The notes beneath the pieces were generated by a model. The model had not been told where the DNA came from. It saw only the letters and a program-made list of their open reading frames with translations, and did not search any database. A stretch of 64,000 nt of DNA, from positions 611,739 to 675,738 of the forward strand of contig JXTC01000105.1 of the NCBI GenBank assembly GCA_002914845.1. Reading direction: 5' to 3'. Shown here piece after piece: positions 12,830 through 30,929 of this stretch (position 1 is the first letter of the stretch; every line of letters begins with the position of its first letter). Origin of the DNA: Trema orientale (taxonomy: Eukaryota; Streptophyta; Magnoliopsida; Rosales; Cannabaceae). The position numbers and the translations under genes were made by a program.

Positions 12830-13167
12830 ATTTTTGGGGGAGTGTAACTAGAAATATTTTGATCTGGTGTTGTTAATTCTAATTTAACATAAAATACGGG
12901 TTGTCAACGTAATTTTTATAAGTAAAAAAAGGGTAAAAAAACAACCACAAAAATCTTGTAACAACGACAAACTAGGCAGGGGAGTAAAATAATGGGAACT
13001 TGGCCCTTGCTTTGTCCCGTACGGAAAGTAGTTATAGATATACGAACATATTTATATTATTATTATTTTAGACAGAGAGAGGTCTTTTCTCTTGCTCTGT
13101 TCATCTCCGTGTGGGCTGTGCCTGTGTTCCCTCAAGACCAAGCAAGCGCAATTTTCAGAGAGGGAGA

Positions 13168-18698
<5,531 letters not shown>

Positions 18699-20590
18699 TC
18701 TTTTTTATCCTTTTTCTTTTGGCTCTAACTGCGCACCTGATGGTTGTTCATGCTATCTGTGTGTGGAATTAATCCAGGTACACCTTCACTTAGAATATAA
18801 AGATAAAATTCTGATAGCTTAGATGAATTTAAGCTCGTACCACTTGTTGAAGGGTTTAGCTTAGAGCTCTAATGTATAAAATGTTGGTTTTCTTTCTAGC
18901 CATTTAGACATGTGCTATTTAGTTGGTCAAAATGTTCCCTCTTCGCTTTTTTCGTTCTCTTTGGGCACCAACTTTCGGTTTATCTATTCTGGAATCATGT
19001 GCTCGAATGAAACTTGTCTTTAGGCAGTTTTCTATACACATTTTTTATTTTTACTTTGTTTTTTTTTTTTTAATTTTAATTTTATTTTTTAAATAAATAA
19101 ATTGTTCCCTTTTTTTTGAAAGCGGTTAAATAATTAATAGTAAATGGCCGTATCTTTACCTGATTTTTTTTAGGTAAACGATGGAATGCATTAGTTTTTT
19201 CACGGGATAGTATTAAAAAAAAGCTTATCATTTTTAGCCTTTTAGCAAAAAAAAACCCACACCTTATTATTAATATAAAATAAAACCTTCTATTTGTAAT
19301 TTGTTATCCAATTTCACTAGAATTTGAATCCGGTCAGAATTACAATTTAAATTTGTTGCAGAAATGTCTTTAATATTTAAATTATCGATTAGCATCTATA
19401 TATTTAGTTGGAAGGTAACTATCTAGACCAAAAATTGATCTGTATTATCTCAATAATCTAACTGTAATACCTTACGTACAAAAATTCTTATTTTTGAAGT
19501 ATGTTATCTGATTTCAAAAGTTAAAAATATTAGTTTTTAAGAATTTTAACTACAATTTTGATTATATGTAGATTTAATGAGATTTGATAAAAAATACAAA
19601 TAGAAGATTTTAATTGATATTCGTGAAAATGTGTTTTTATTTTTATTTTTTATTTTTTTAAAGGAAAAATGTGGTTCCCCCAAACAAAATATTACCCTCT
19701 TTTTACACACTCTAAATTAGTTTATATTTGAGGTGTCAACCGGTATAACGAATCTTATTATATACAGGATAAGTCATCTGATATGTTTGATTATTTATTG
19801 ACTTGTCTTCAAGTAAAAGAGGATCTCACCTCTTACCAAGTTGGTCTATGACGTTTTTGGGCTTTCATGTGTGTGTTAATCGGTTAACAAAACTTTTTCA
19901 CTATTTTATTTATTTATTTATTTTTTAAGATAGAAAATTCGAATATTAAACCTCAATATTAGAGATACGTATACTTACCAATTGAGCTAAGAGCTCTAAT
20001 TCAATGAGACTGCTTTTTTCGTTTTTTGGGAAAACAAAAATACCCTGAAAAAAAGGGGGACAATTTCAACAATATATTATATAATAAATCATATGTTATG
20101 TGATGATATAAATTTTGTTACACGTTGAATGGAAGTTGGATTACCGTCTAACAGAAAATGTTTTAACTCGATTGAGATTCTCACGTAATAATTGTCAAAA
20201 TTCTCGTTAATTCTTCTCTACTTGTTCTTGAAGTTGTGGAGTATCTGCACTATATGCATGCAACGCTAATGCTGTTCTTAGAGAACTTGTGGAGTATAAT
20301 ACTTAAAGAGAACTTTTCAGAGAAGGATTAGTACGGGCAAGTTTAAAAAAAAAAAATGAAAAAGTAAAAGAATACATGTTTCGCAAATAATAATGTTCCC
20401 TTTCACATCATCAAGTTCAAGTGGATATAGCAAATTCAGTGGTTCTCTTAGCTTTCCAGACATGTACGCAGCTTTTCACCGCTAATCACACAAACTCGAA
20501 CATCCAATAATTAGAACACCCTTTGGTTATAAATCGTTGTTAAATGTTTTTGTCTTCGGCCGACTTTTATGTTATTAATTTTCTTATTAC

Positions 20591-20630
<40 letters not shown>

Positions 20631-21040
20631 TTTTTTTTTTGGGGTTAAATCTTGTGTGTCCGGGTATGTCAGTTACTGTAACGAGTATAATTGATATATA
20701 CTAACATAATCTGAAAAGGGGAAAAGAAAAAAAAAATTGTAAAAGACATTCCTAATATTATACATGTTCGACACATGTGCAGCCTCCATTGAGGTAGGGC
20801 CGTATTGACAGTTCCACGTGGACCGGACCCTATTTAATGAAAGGTGGAGATTAGTTAGATAATTTTTCTGACGTATTCCCTCTTCTATTAAGGTGGACTT
20901 TATAGCGAGTTTCACGTGGATATCACCCTAATAGAATGTCGAAATTAGTGAGTTACAACGCCCTTTTTTTTTCTCTTCAGTCAAGTGTCCAAAACAAACA
21001 CTCTAGTTTCTGTTAAAAATGCTTGTCTTTGACATATAAA
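18699..21040. other. Intergenic, no gene recognised
   Basis: The 3' flank of CCT followed by AT-rich DNA. It includes a (TTA)n microsatellite at about 20,587-20,630 and several poly(T) runs. Open frames here are short and composition-driven. No RNA gene or transposon terminus was identified. Confidence 0.5.
20587..20630. repeat. (TTA)n microsatellite
   Basis: A trinucleotide run of about 14 units, interrupted only at its edges, between CCT and the long-TIR MITE at 21,041. Confidence 0.9.
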
Positions 21041-21556
21041 AGGGTTAATTACATTTTTGTACATTAGTTTTTGACTGTTTGTTTAATTCATACTTTATCA
21101 ACATTGACTTCCAAATTTGAAACTTATAATAAATTTATACATTTTTTGGGTCAAATACCAATTTTAACAATGTATCAAAATACCCTTTTAAACTTTAAAA
21201 ATATATATTTTAATACTTAACTTAAATTTAAAACTAATTAAAATTACTAACTAAAAGAACAAATATTGAAAAAGGTAGTTTAAAAATGCAAAACACCTAT
21301 AAAACTTAAATATTATTTATAGAAAATTTCACAAATTTTATATAAGTTTTAAATTTAATTTCTTTTAATATATATATGTAAACTTTTAAGGTTATTTTAG
21401 TAAACATAATGATCAAAATTTGGTTTTGACCTATAGAGTGTATAAATTTGTTACAAATTCTAAATCTGAAAATCAATGTTGATAATGACCGAAACACAAA
21501 ATATAAATTAAACAAATGCTCAAAATGAAAGGTATAAAAATGTAATTAATTATCCT
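21041..21556. mobile_element. Long-TIR Mutator-type MITE
   Basis: About 516 bp with inverted ends of more than 100 bp. The left end reads AGGGTTAATTACATTTTTGT and the reverse complement of the right end reads AGGATAATTAATTACATTTT. Agreement continues through the CAACATTGA and AAATTTATACA blocks. The 9 bp outside each end are ACATATAAA and ACATGAAAA (7 of 9 equal), a likely degenerate 9-bp target duplication as made by Mutator-like transposases. The interior is non-coding. Confidence 0.7.
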
Positions 21557-22343
21557 ACATGAAAAGTATATATTAAAATAGTTTGCAGTTCGTTGATGAA
21601 GCTGAAGCTCAAGATCTTTGTGATATGCTAACATTTATGCACACGGCAAACTGCACCACCTCAAAATTATGTGATTGTATTGGCACATTTGAATAATTGT
21701 TTCATGCGTTATAGTGGTTGTGCCTCCATGATTGCACTAAATTGTACAGTCAACTTGCAACACATCAAAATCTCATATTGCTATGTTTATCTTCATAATA
21801 TGTCTATAGTCAAAAGTCATATGTATAGCTATAGTAAGGAAATAATTAAGCTCTTAGGATGGTGAGCTAGCAACATTGAGATTCAAAATAATATAATTAT
21901 CTATTTTCCCCTATAGCTAAACGTTGGATCAATAATTAGGTTCAACTTCTAATGTTCATTTTCAGCTGATTGATTTTATTAAACTTCGTAATAATCAGAA
22001 GTCAAATTAAAATCCAGAAATAATTGATTCTTCAAAAACGATAGACACATAATAAACTCCAATTTGGCCATTATATGAGCATAACTATATTTACCCTTAG
22101 GCAAAAGGAGGGGAAAAAAATGTAGCGGCCTGTAAAACTTTCTATGAACTTCATAATGAAAGAATGAAACAAAAGATCTGTAAACTAATATATATATATA
22201 TATAGGGTATATTTAAAAAGAACTTTGTACATATTTATGTACGAATATGAAGAAGACATTAGGGAGGGAGGGAGAGAGAGAGTGAAATAGAACCAAAAAC
22301 TAGCTAACACTCAACGACTTGTCATAGTCTGTTACAATCTGAT

Positions 22344-22835
22344 CTAAAGACTAGGACATGTTATATAGTCATTGGACTTGAGCCTATTCCTGCAAGTAGG
22401 GCAAGAGGAGTGAGAGAGCAACCACTTATCAATGCAAGCAATATGAAAACGATGGTTACATTTCGGCAGGACTCTGATCTTGTCACCTTCCGAAAAGTCC
22501 ACTAGACAAATAGCACATCCGGGAGCCGAGGAAGGAGACCCAGAGTCGACAAAAGTTGAAGTTGGCAAAGCCACCATTTCTTTCTTCTTAAGGCCCGAGT
22601 TAAGCCTCCGCGAGGCCATCCACTCAACCGGCTCGGTGAGGGCACGGTTGGCGCATTGGACCACGCATTGTAACATGGAATTGAGGCCGAGAGCGCATAG
22701 GAAGGCACAGATGATTGCAGCCACGATGATCATGATGTTAAGATCCTTCGCAGCTTCTGGGTCATGGCATGGGTACTCGTGATGACAGGGTGTGGTTGAG
22801 GTAGGACAAGGAGAGGGCGGAGTTGTCCTAGGCAT
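22344..22835 (-). CDS. ATL-family RING-H2 E3 ubiquitin ligase, 163 aa, single exon
   Basis: An intronless 163-residue frame. Residues 1-30 are Pro/Thr/Cys-rich and would face the lumen or exterior. A single membrane segment spans about 33-56. A basic stretch and a GLD-like motif ([11 protein letters not shown], 81-91) follow, then a RING-H2 finger with zinc ligands C107, C110, C126, H128, H131, C134, C145 and C148 and the conserved W138 of the E2 contact face. This layout is that of the plant ATL family: membrane-anchored E3 ligases that pass ubiquitin from an E2 to a substrate, often in defence, carbon/nitrogen or hormone responses. It resembles the small ATL8/ATL80 type. All eight ligands are present, so it should be active. 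Substrate cannot be inferred. Confidence 0.92.
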   Translation of the reverse strand: MPRTTPPSPCPTSTTPCHHEYPCHDPEAAKDLNIMIIVAAIICAFLCALGLNSMLQCVVQCANRALTEPVEWMASRRLNSGLKKKEMVALPTSTFVDSGSPSSAPGCAICLVDFSEGDKIRVLPKCNHRFHIACIDKWLLSHSSCPTCRNRLKSNDYITCPSL

Positions 22836-23342
22836 CGGGAAGGGCTTGGAAATCTGTGTTGTTTAACAGAAAGTTTGAGTTGGGAAAGATAAGGATGAGA
22901 GTTATTTGGTGGAAGAAATGCGACATGTGTTTGTTACCACGTTTTAGATATGGATCAATTAACCTATGTTTGGCTCACACTTAGAATATAAAGTCATGTT
23001 AGCTTACCTTTTTTAATTACTCGGAGTAATGGTTGCATCTAGGGGTACGTTTACTAATATGTGGTAAGAACTTGGATCAAGTTTCAAGATTCAATCGAAA
23101 AGCCTTTAAGTAATATAAATACGAACGCAAAAGAAAGTTGCTTACAAAATTCCCCTTGCATGAATGACTTATTTAGCTTTCATTTGATTTTAATATGAGG
23201 GTATTTGTGGTATAACATGATTTTTCCTCTTAATTGAAAGTCTTTTTTCGTTTTGCACATTAGCCTTATCCATTTTGTTTTCATCCAATAAGTAATGCTA
23301 GAGATACTAATATTGTAAAATAAGTACTAGCTAGAATGGAGC

Positions 23343-23516
23343 AATGTTATGAGGCACCAATGGTGCTCAATACTACAATGATGTGTTTATCTGTTAATAG
23401 ATGAATCTAATTAATAAACTAGGTCCTACATGAATCCATTTGAATTATAATTATGATATGTCAGTAACAGACTGATATATCATGTGGTGCTGAGTACCAC
23501 TGGTACTTTATAGCAT
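23343..23516. mobile_element. MITE with AATGTTAT...ATAGCATT termini
   Basis: About 174 bp. The left arm (AATGTTATGAGGCACCAATG, then GTGCTCA) is mirrored by the right arm (GGTGCTGAGTACCACTGGTA, then CTTTATAGCATT) over about 40 bp with some mismatches. The interior is non-coding. It lies about 500 bp upstream of the ATL gene. No clear target duplication was found. Confidence 0.65.
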
Positions 23517-25100
23517 TATTCAGTTAGAATGCTATCAAATCCACATGGATTCTCTCTCCTCTGGATCATCTTTATTTCTCTATGTCCAGTCCTTTCTTTA
23601 GTATATTTAACTTATATATGTAAGAAGGGCTTAGCATATAAATACCATTAATTTTCGTTTGCTTTAAGTATTTTCCTTACTTCTTAAGCTATTTTTCGAA
23701 ATGTACATAACAAAGCGCACAAGAATATCTGAGGCAAAAGGGCCAACGAGGGGCCTATGGAGAGAGTATTAGTGGTTGTAAAATCATCAATGAGAAATGG
23801 TGGAATTGGGATATGCTTAGATGCTTACTTGATAATCCATTGTCCCTCTCTTTTGTTTTATGCGTTGGTTTCAAAGAAGAGAAAAGCATCTCTATCTTTG
23901 TCTATCTTTCTCAAGGATCCTTACTAACTCCTATTGGCGATTTAATACCAACTTGCGATTCGACATCAAGCTATTGGGTAAAAGTGAACTCTAACATTTC
24001 CCGTTCTTGCAAGGATTGATATTCATGAACTAGGCTGAGGTCTATGCCACTATCATTTATCTCTTTAACTTTCTTATGTTTTTTTGTTCTCGTTTTATAA
24101 GTTGTGGTGGGGAAAGAGGAGATGTGGAGTTTGTGTTTTGCAAAATCCTTCGTCTAGTGCTTTTCAGCTCCAATGGTAGGGTTGGGTCTTTTTTGTTTGG
24201 AAAGTGCTAGTCAATATCATGACATTATTGTTTAAATTTATAACTTCGTTGATATGGCTTTATTTATGCTTTGTGTTTCGAAAGAACCCTTATCACAACT
24301 CAAATCCCGGGTCAGCTGCGGATGATGATAATTTTGCAAAGTTGGAAATCCAGATATTATTTTTCAGAGAAATTATAAGAGTAATGTTTCATAAAATCTT
24401 AGAAAAAATGACAGCTTTGAGATAGAAAACAACAATTTTATAATAGTTTATGACTAATAAGCAAATTCTTACAGATTTGTGATACCTATTAGACATATCA
24501 ATAANGTCATTAAAGTCATATTTAGTATATCCATGCATTATCATCACCTCAAAATTAAGGAATAATAGTTATATATACACATACCATATCATAGAGTAAC
24601 CGTGAGGTATTAATACAAGTTCAAAAATAGGCTAGAATAAGGTAAAACTCCACTAGTATAGTTACTATAGAATAGAGACTAAGGTCTCCTCCAATCACTC
24701 CATTCTGGAGAGTTGCCCTAATTATAATAAGTGCCACTTAAGAAAGAAAAGATGGGAATAGGTGAGCATTTAAATGCCTAATAGGAATTCAATTACCATT
24801 TTTCAAACCGATATGTTGTTGAAAACCTACATGATCAGTGTTTTCAAAGAATGATTTATAAAATAAAAGTGTCAACTTATACGTAATTATAACCATTTAT
24901 TGCAAAATACATCGTTTGTACATATCATGATTAATTTAAGACATAGAATGAGAACTTATCCTCCCATCACAATCCTGTAGTATCCGTACCAAAGTACCTG
25001 GCGTCCTAATACTAATATAGTAAGGTGTATTAAATAATAACCTAAGTAAGATCTATGTCTTTCAACTAAGGTGCAATAACTAGATATCTATCAAAAACAC
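23517..25100. other. Intergenic, no gene recognised; contains an N
   Basis: Short frames near 23,813 and 24,204 show no family signature. A single N at 24,505 marks an unresolved base or gap in AT-rich DNA. No RNA gene, terminator or transposon end could be assigned. Confidence 0.45.
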
Positions 25101-25331
25101 TGTGATGCAAACGTGATCATAAGAATGATTTGCACAATTCATAGAGAAAACTAACGTTTTTCATTCATTCTTAGAATGTAGTGAGTGATTAGTATTTATA
25201 GAGAAAAAAACATAATCTCTCAGCCAATAAATAAATGAAGGAAACAACTAGAATAAATAAACTAGGCTATGAATGTACAATAAATAAAATTTCTAAAATA
25301 CTCTGAAAAATATAGTAAATAAGTTCTAACA
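25101..25331 (-). repeat. 3' LTR of a copia remnant (minus strand)
   Basis: Read on the minus strand the segment begins TGTTAGAACTT directly after a purine tract (CTTGAGAGGGAG), has a TCTATAAATACT box, and plausibly ends in CA at 25,101. This is the end of a copia element whose coding remnant adjoins it at 25,332. The far border is inferred from the TG/CA rule only. No second LTR was found, so the element is a 3' fragment. Confidence 0.5.
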
Positions 25332-25640
25332 CTCCCTCTCAAGTTAAGGTAAAAGCACTTTGCATTCCTAACTTGTTGACTGATTGTTGGAAGGCCCTTT
25401 GTGAGAACATCAGCTCGTTGCCTATGAGAAAGGACATAAGGAATGCAAATCATTCATAATTCATCACATTTTTCTCTTGTGTAGTATTTGTCAATCTCAA
25501 CATGTTTAGCATTATCATGTTGACTTGGGTTATGAAAAATATTTATAGCAGTACGGTTGTCATAATATAGATAGCATCATAGATCCTTCTATACTTGTTT
25601 TTATGTCTGAAATGATTATTTTTAGCCATAGTAACTCATG
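25332..25640 (-). pseudogene. Copia polyprotein C-terminal (RNase H end) remnant
   Basis: On the minus strand the frame carries the copia RNase H end signature: a KHVEIDKYYTREK-type stretch, then SHRQRADVLTKGLP at about 25,395-25,440. It then runs into the purine tract and the LTR. Family knowledge: this block closes the pol polyprotein of Ty1/copia elements, where ADVLTKGL is nearly invariant. Upstream parts (RT, integrase, gag) are missing. It is a decayed fragment. Confidence 0.75.
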
Positions 25641-25649
25641 TTGAGATAT

Positions 25650-27199
25650 ATGCCCTTAAAACATATGACTTTTTGTAATAATAATTCAGTTCAATAAACA
25701 TATTTTGTTTATTATTTATTTCATGCAATATTAAAAATGTAAGATTATTTATATTAAATAGGAAATATCTTATGGATCTAAGATTAAAAGTTGATGATAT
25801 AATTATTCACATAAAAAACCTATGTGGTAGACATAATTTGATTCTTTGCCTAAATATCGTTCACAGCCCATAGGATAGAAGTTGGGCAATCTATTCGATA
25901 TAAGGGTTATAAGCTCTTTTTGTTTCAATTAAAAGTGATGAGTATAAATTCACCAAAATGTTAACTTTGAGTAGAAATTCAAGTATGCTTTAGGTATATT
26001 GAACTGAATCAAGAGAAATAAATTTTTTAAATAAAATAAATTTTTTAAATAAATATCGTTACTAAAGAACATATATTCACAAAAGTACAATTAAGGATAT
26101 CTATATTAATGAAATATATAATGGGTTTATATATTTATGAACTATAATATATATTAAAACTATTAAAGAGTACAATCTTATGATCTATTAGATTGACCTT
26201 GATAATTTTGTAATATACTCTCATTAATATGTAGAGCATATATTTATAGATATGTAAGCCATGCCTCATATTGATTTAAGAGTTAATGTCACCTTATCAA
26301 GCTACAAGTGCTTGGATAATTAAGTTAGCATTGAGTACTCAATAATACATTTAATTGAATTATAACTTTTTTGATAATATCAAGTTATCCATCAGACATA
26401 TCTAAAATAATAAGGAATAGAATAATTAAAGGGATAAAACGATAATGTCATCCAACTATGATTATTGATATTTTTCATGAGGACACAATCCACATACATA
26501 ACTATAAATGGGGTTCCTAATATGTATTTAATTCAAAAGTGCAAGAATTATCTTCTAGTGGAATAGATTATTACTAATATATTTGGTCCAATTAATTATA
26601 AGTTAATTAGAATTGGGCTCAGTATATTAAAGCTTAAATTGAATTAGCCCAATATGTCCTATGCCTACATAGATGGCTAGTTAGACTACTTAAGAAATAA
26701 CAGAAAAGGCCAATTTACTAGGCTCCTTCAATTCTTTCTTCCTTATGACTTCGCATACATGTAATGGATAAGTTGAATTTATCAAGAAAGTCATAATTTA
26801 ATAAACTTCTTTATTGAATACTTGGTATTAACATTTAGATTAATGTATCTTCTCCATATCTATATGAGAGTATGTTATCTTACTACCGATGTCAACCTAA
26901 TAAAACATAAGGTTATATTTAACAGCTCAAATAATATGCTTCATGAATATAAGTTCATTATTTATTTAACTCTAAGCTTTCTTTCAACAGAAATTAAATT
27001 AAAGATAATCCGTGCTTATGTGATTGTTACATAAAATCAACCTATCTTTCTTAACTTAATGCTTCTATTAGACTAAATCTAGAGAGCTTGTTCTAGGTTG
27101 TTTAAGCAGGAAGGGACTAGATAAAGAGCTTATTTTGTCTAGCAACTTCTTAAGGAAAGATTTGGAAAGTATGAGCATGTGTACTATCTATGGTTAGTA
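25650..27199. other. Possible LTR or retroelement fragment, no gene
   Basis: From about 25,653 the sequence TGTTGAGATATATGCCC looks like the start of a copia-type LTR. The following 2 kb is non-coding, with a possible TATA region near 27,525 (TTATAAATAAGG). No matching second LTR, primer site or polypurine tract was found, so a solo LTR is possible but unproven. Open frames here are short and unrecognised. Confidence 0.3.
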
Positions 27200-27492
27200 A
27201 TTTTGATGAGTAAATGAATATAAAGTTTGGTAATTAGTTTATCATAGTTGAAAATTGGGCAAAAATGAGTAAACGAATTTTATCCTCTAACTTTGAAAAA
27301 TGAGTACATATGAATATTCGTTTACTCATTTAAAATGAGTAAACGAATACCAAACTTTATATTCATTTACTCATTCAAAGTTAGAGGATAATATAAAGTT
27401 TGATAATTAGCTTACTCATTCAAAGTTAGAGGATAATATTCGTTTACTCATTTAAAATGAGTAAACGAATTTTATCCTCTAACTTTGAAAAA
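27200..27492. repeat. Compound palindrome / nested inverted repeat
   Basis: Two 33-bp near-perfect palindromes (27,316-27,348 and 27,438-27,470), each reading ATTCGTTTACTCATT with its inverse after a short A/T centre. They are flanked by inverted and direct copies of ATCCTCTAACTTTGAA. The block TTTTATCCTCTAACTTTGAA occurs at both outer ends, and its inverse TTCAAAGTTAGAGGATAAT occurs twice in the middle. The arrangement looks like a MITE that inserted into or recombined with a copy of itself. No coding potential. Confidence 0.75.
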
Positions 27493-27599
27493 CTTCTTTA
27501 GACCTCTCCTAAGGCCACCACAATTATAAATAAGGCTCTCTAGACCAGATAGGAGATATATTTTGATGCCTAGACAAATAGAAACACATGCATTAAATA

Positions 27600-27620
27600 T
27601 ATATATATATATATATATAG
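27600..27620. repeat. (TA)n microsatellite
   Basis: A short TA run. The adjoining DNA up to 29,244 shows only small minus-strand frames (near 28,118-28,844) without family signatures; I see no gene there. Confidence 0.7.
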
Positions 27621-29244
27621 AGAAAGAGATAGTCAAAAGGAGAAGAAGAGTATGGAGGCCATCTACAACAATTCTATTCCTTTTCTCTTCCCTTTTTATT
27701 TTGTTTTACTATTCTTGCATGATGTTCATGTTGTTCATTCTTATATGCATGCTAGATTAGATCTAGGTTAGGATAAGGGTGATTTCAAAGCCTTAGACAT
27801 GATTATTTTGTGAATTTTCTAGATTTCATATATTATCCATTGCTTTATTCAAAGTTCATGTTTTTCTATGCTTCATTCAAAGAGTTCTCGAATTTCCATT
27901 GAATGTCTTCCGAGCATTAGTGTGAGACAGTGAGCATAGCCTTAAGCTTCTTTCAATGACCTAAGTCTATTTTTGGGATCAAATTCATGATATGAACAAT
28001 GGAGAAAAAATTCATTTTTCGGTCCAAACTTAATTTAGTTCGAGCACATTGTGCAATCAGAAACTAATAAAATGGCCAAAAGCTAGCTAAAGCTAATCTC
28101 ATGTAGTAAGATTTCAATTACTGATTCTTTTGAGTGACTACTGGATGATTTTGGAAATACTGAGATATTTTAAAATGTTCTGGATTATTCTGAGATTTTT
28201 TGTGTGCAAGTTTTATTTTTAGTTTCGTTAAAATATGGCAGTTATGCTGGGGGAATTTTAGTAAACCAAACTTATTTGAAAATGAACACCATATTATATT
28301 TAGAGCTATTGAATTTTGTATAGTTATCTTGTATATTGTTTCATAATGCAGACACCGTAGGATCATATATGAGGTCTGTCATAGGATTACAGGTTTTGGA
28401 TTATACATATGGTTTATGTGAAATATTTTTAGAACGACTATCCATACAGGTGCTTTCATAATTAAAACATTTTTTAAATAGTTAATTAGATTCCTACCGA
28501 GCTTTTCATTCTCACTCCCTACTCGTTTTCCTCCCCTTTCAAGTGTTAGTGTGATAAGATTAGCTATCTTATTGACTAGACAGGTTGCATAGGTCATTCT
28601 TGCGGTCTTGCTCATCCTTTATGATTAGTGCATATTCCATGTTTCTTTCTATAGTTTCGTGTCTAATTAGTTGGCCAAGTTTAGTATTAGTATCAAGTGA
28701 ATATACGAGTGCATTTTTACGATAGTTAAAACTTGATGTATAAATGGACATTTTAAATTTCTCAATACTTAGTTTTTGAAACTTATGACTTGGTTGGTTA
28801 ATGACTGAATTTATGAAAAGATATCCTTGGATATTAGAGTACATATATTTTATGGATTAAGTTATAATAATTTTTAATCAAACTCAAGATTTTGATGGTT
28901 TATACCTTTCTTGCTTTAAGTTAAGGCTTTACAACTAACTTGCTGCGTAATAAAGTGGACTTTTTAATCTGAAATTGGTATGGTTTCAAACTATGGATAT
29001 TGATGGAATGTTTCCTTTAAATCAGCATCTATAAAGTTTGTGAATCAATGTTTAATTTCAAATGTGGGAATTGTTTAATTTTGTAAATTGAATACTCAAG
29101 TCATTTTTTCTAAGTAAATTTACTAAAAGTCCCAGTTTTGAATTTTTTATCACAACAAAAAATCTATCATTGAACCAATCAAAATAATTGATATGGATGG
29201 CGGAAAGTGATTTAAAAGAACGAAAGAAGTTTCTCTAGTAGAGC

Positions 29245-30514
29245 TGTTAGGACTGTTTCTTGTATTCTTACCAAATATAATTAATTATGTAAGGTGGTTA
29301 TGCAGAAATATGTAATATGAATGTTGTAACAATAAAAAGTAAAAATTGATACACAATATTTTTATTTAGTTCAACTATGTCCCGGTAGTCTACATCCAAG
29401 AAGCCATTCCTAGAGAAATAAACTTATTAGTAAAGATCAACGTGAGTACACATACTAATCAAATTTAAAAGACTCCCTCTTTTATATGTTGCAACATGAA
29501 AGTACTCCTTCACTAATTCATCTAGAGAGCTCTTCTCGACTTGTTGTAATTCTTTCTGTCTCCCTTTAGATTTCTCGGAATCTGTCTTCTCCTGAAGACG
29601 TCTCGTACCTCTCTTAAAGTAATCTCATGCCTAGAAATCCCTACAAGTCTATGAACATAAAGTATAGACAGATTTTACAAACTATTATTCTTATGGCAAT
29701 CACAAATATACATGGTATACTTAGGACTCTAATCTAGACACCTGTTTATTATGCTTGAGGTCTTTCTTTACTTGTCAATCTGCAAGACACATTCAATCAA
29801 AATAAATGATGATTGGAAGACAAAATAATTAGCCAAAGATAATATTTTCATAATCAAAGTTGATTTGAAATTGAACGTTGATTCAGTAGCGATGTTACAA
29901 TATTGGCTTTGTCTCAAATAACCAGATTGTAACCTTCTAGAAGAAAAAGCTGATTTGTTACTTGAAATAGTAATTTCGGATTCTACACAATTAAACAATA
30001 AATCAACATATTAAAAGGATTCATACATAATAAGATTAGCTAGGAATATACATGGAAATATCAATCTTAAAATATCACAAGAATCAAACTTTAAAACATT
30101 CACACTACAAGATTATTTCCATAAATAATTCATATGAGCTATCAAAAAGATTAAGTAATATAAGCTCCAGATATTTACCTAAAAAAGATTAGAATCTGAT
30201 TTGAATAATTTGTAATTAATTGACACAATCACACACTAATCAAATCACATTAAAACACATCTTAATAAGAAAGAAATATTTGGATATAATTTTTCTACAA
30301 GGCAAACATTAATCACTAGTATTTCTGATCAAAATACAATTAATTAAACAAATATTCAATCATATGACAACTATAAAATTCAGACAAACACTTCAAAATT
30401 ACCAGGTCAAATATATTATATTCCAGTAATGTTACAACATCAACCCAGAATTAGTCAATTAAAAAAGACAGTGATGTTGCAACGTCTTAAATGACAGCAC
30501 ATTTTTCCTTTTCA
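29245..30514 (-). repeat. 3' LTR of the copia element
   Basis: 1,270 bp. The plus-strand reading starts TGTTAGGA and ends CCTTTTCA, so the element-sense reading is TG...CA. It is matched by the LTR at 38,208 over its whole length with many substitutions and small indels, including the shared words TTATGCAGAAATATGTAA and AGAATCTGATT. It abuts a polypurine tract at 30,515. Confidence 0.85.
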
Positions 30515-30529
30515 ATCTCCCCCTTTGGT
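30515..30529 (-). other. Polypurine tract of the copia element
   Basis: The minus-strand reading is CCAAAGGGGGAGAT, immediately before the 3' LTR start TGAAAAGG. This is the usual plus-strand primer for retroelement cDNA synthesis, and its position fixes the element's orientation as minus. Confidence 0.8.
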
Positions 30530-30929
30530 ATTTTTAGGCAAAATATTTTAATCTGTAAAAATAAGTTAGGCCCTGAAAATGTAGATTATGTTTAGCCAGA
30601 ATTTGTAAATTTTTGTAACTACTCCCTCTTTTAGCAAAAATTGTCAAAGGTAGCTACAAGTATTAAAACATGAACCTGCAGATGTTATAGCATGTCTAAA
30701 TATATAAAATGTGAATAAAATTCCACAAAATATAATAGACCAATATCATAATAAGTTGCTCAATGTTGTAACAAGAGCTTTAATACTGTAGAAACAAATT
30801 AAAACAAAGTACCAAACCAGAAAACATAATTTGTCTATGATATGCATCACTTATTTTACATAAACATAAAATAGAAATGTAGAAAATTTTTCAAACAGCT
30901 GGTGGAACTTGAGAAACATCTCCCAAATC

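Noticed and set aside
22480..22782. 100-codon plus-strand frame over the ATL gene
   Set aside because: Antisense shadow of the RING-H2 coding sequence.
27200..27492. CRISPR-like repeat array
   Set aside because: Repeats are palindromic, unevenly spaced and in mixed orientation in a plant nuclear context; MITE nesting explains them better.
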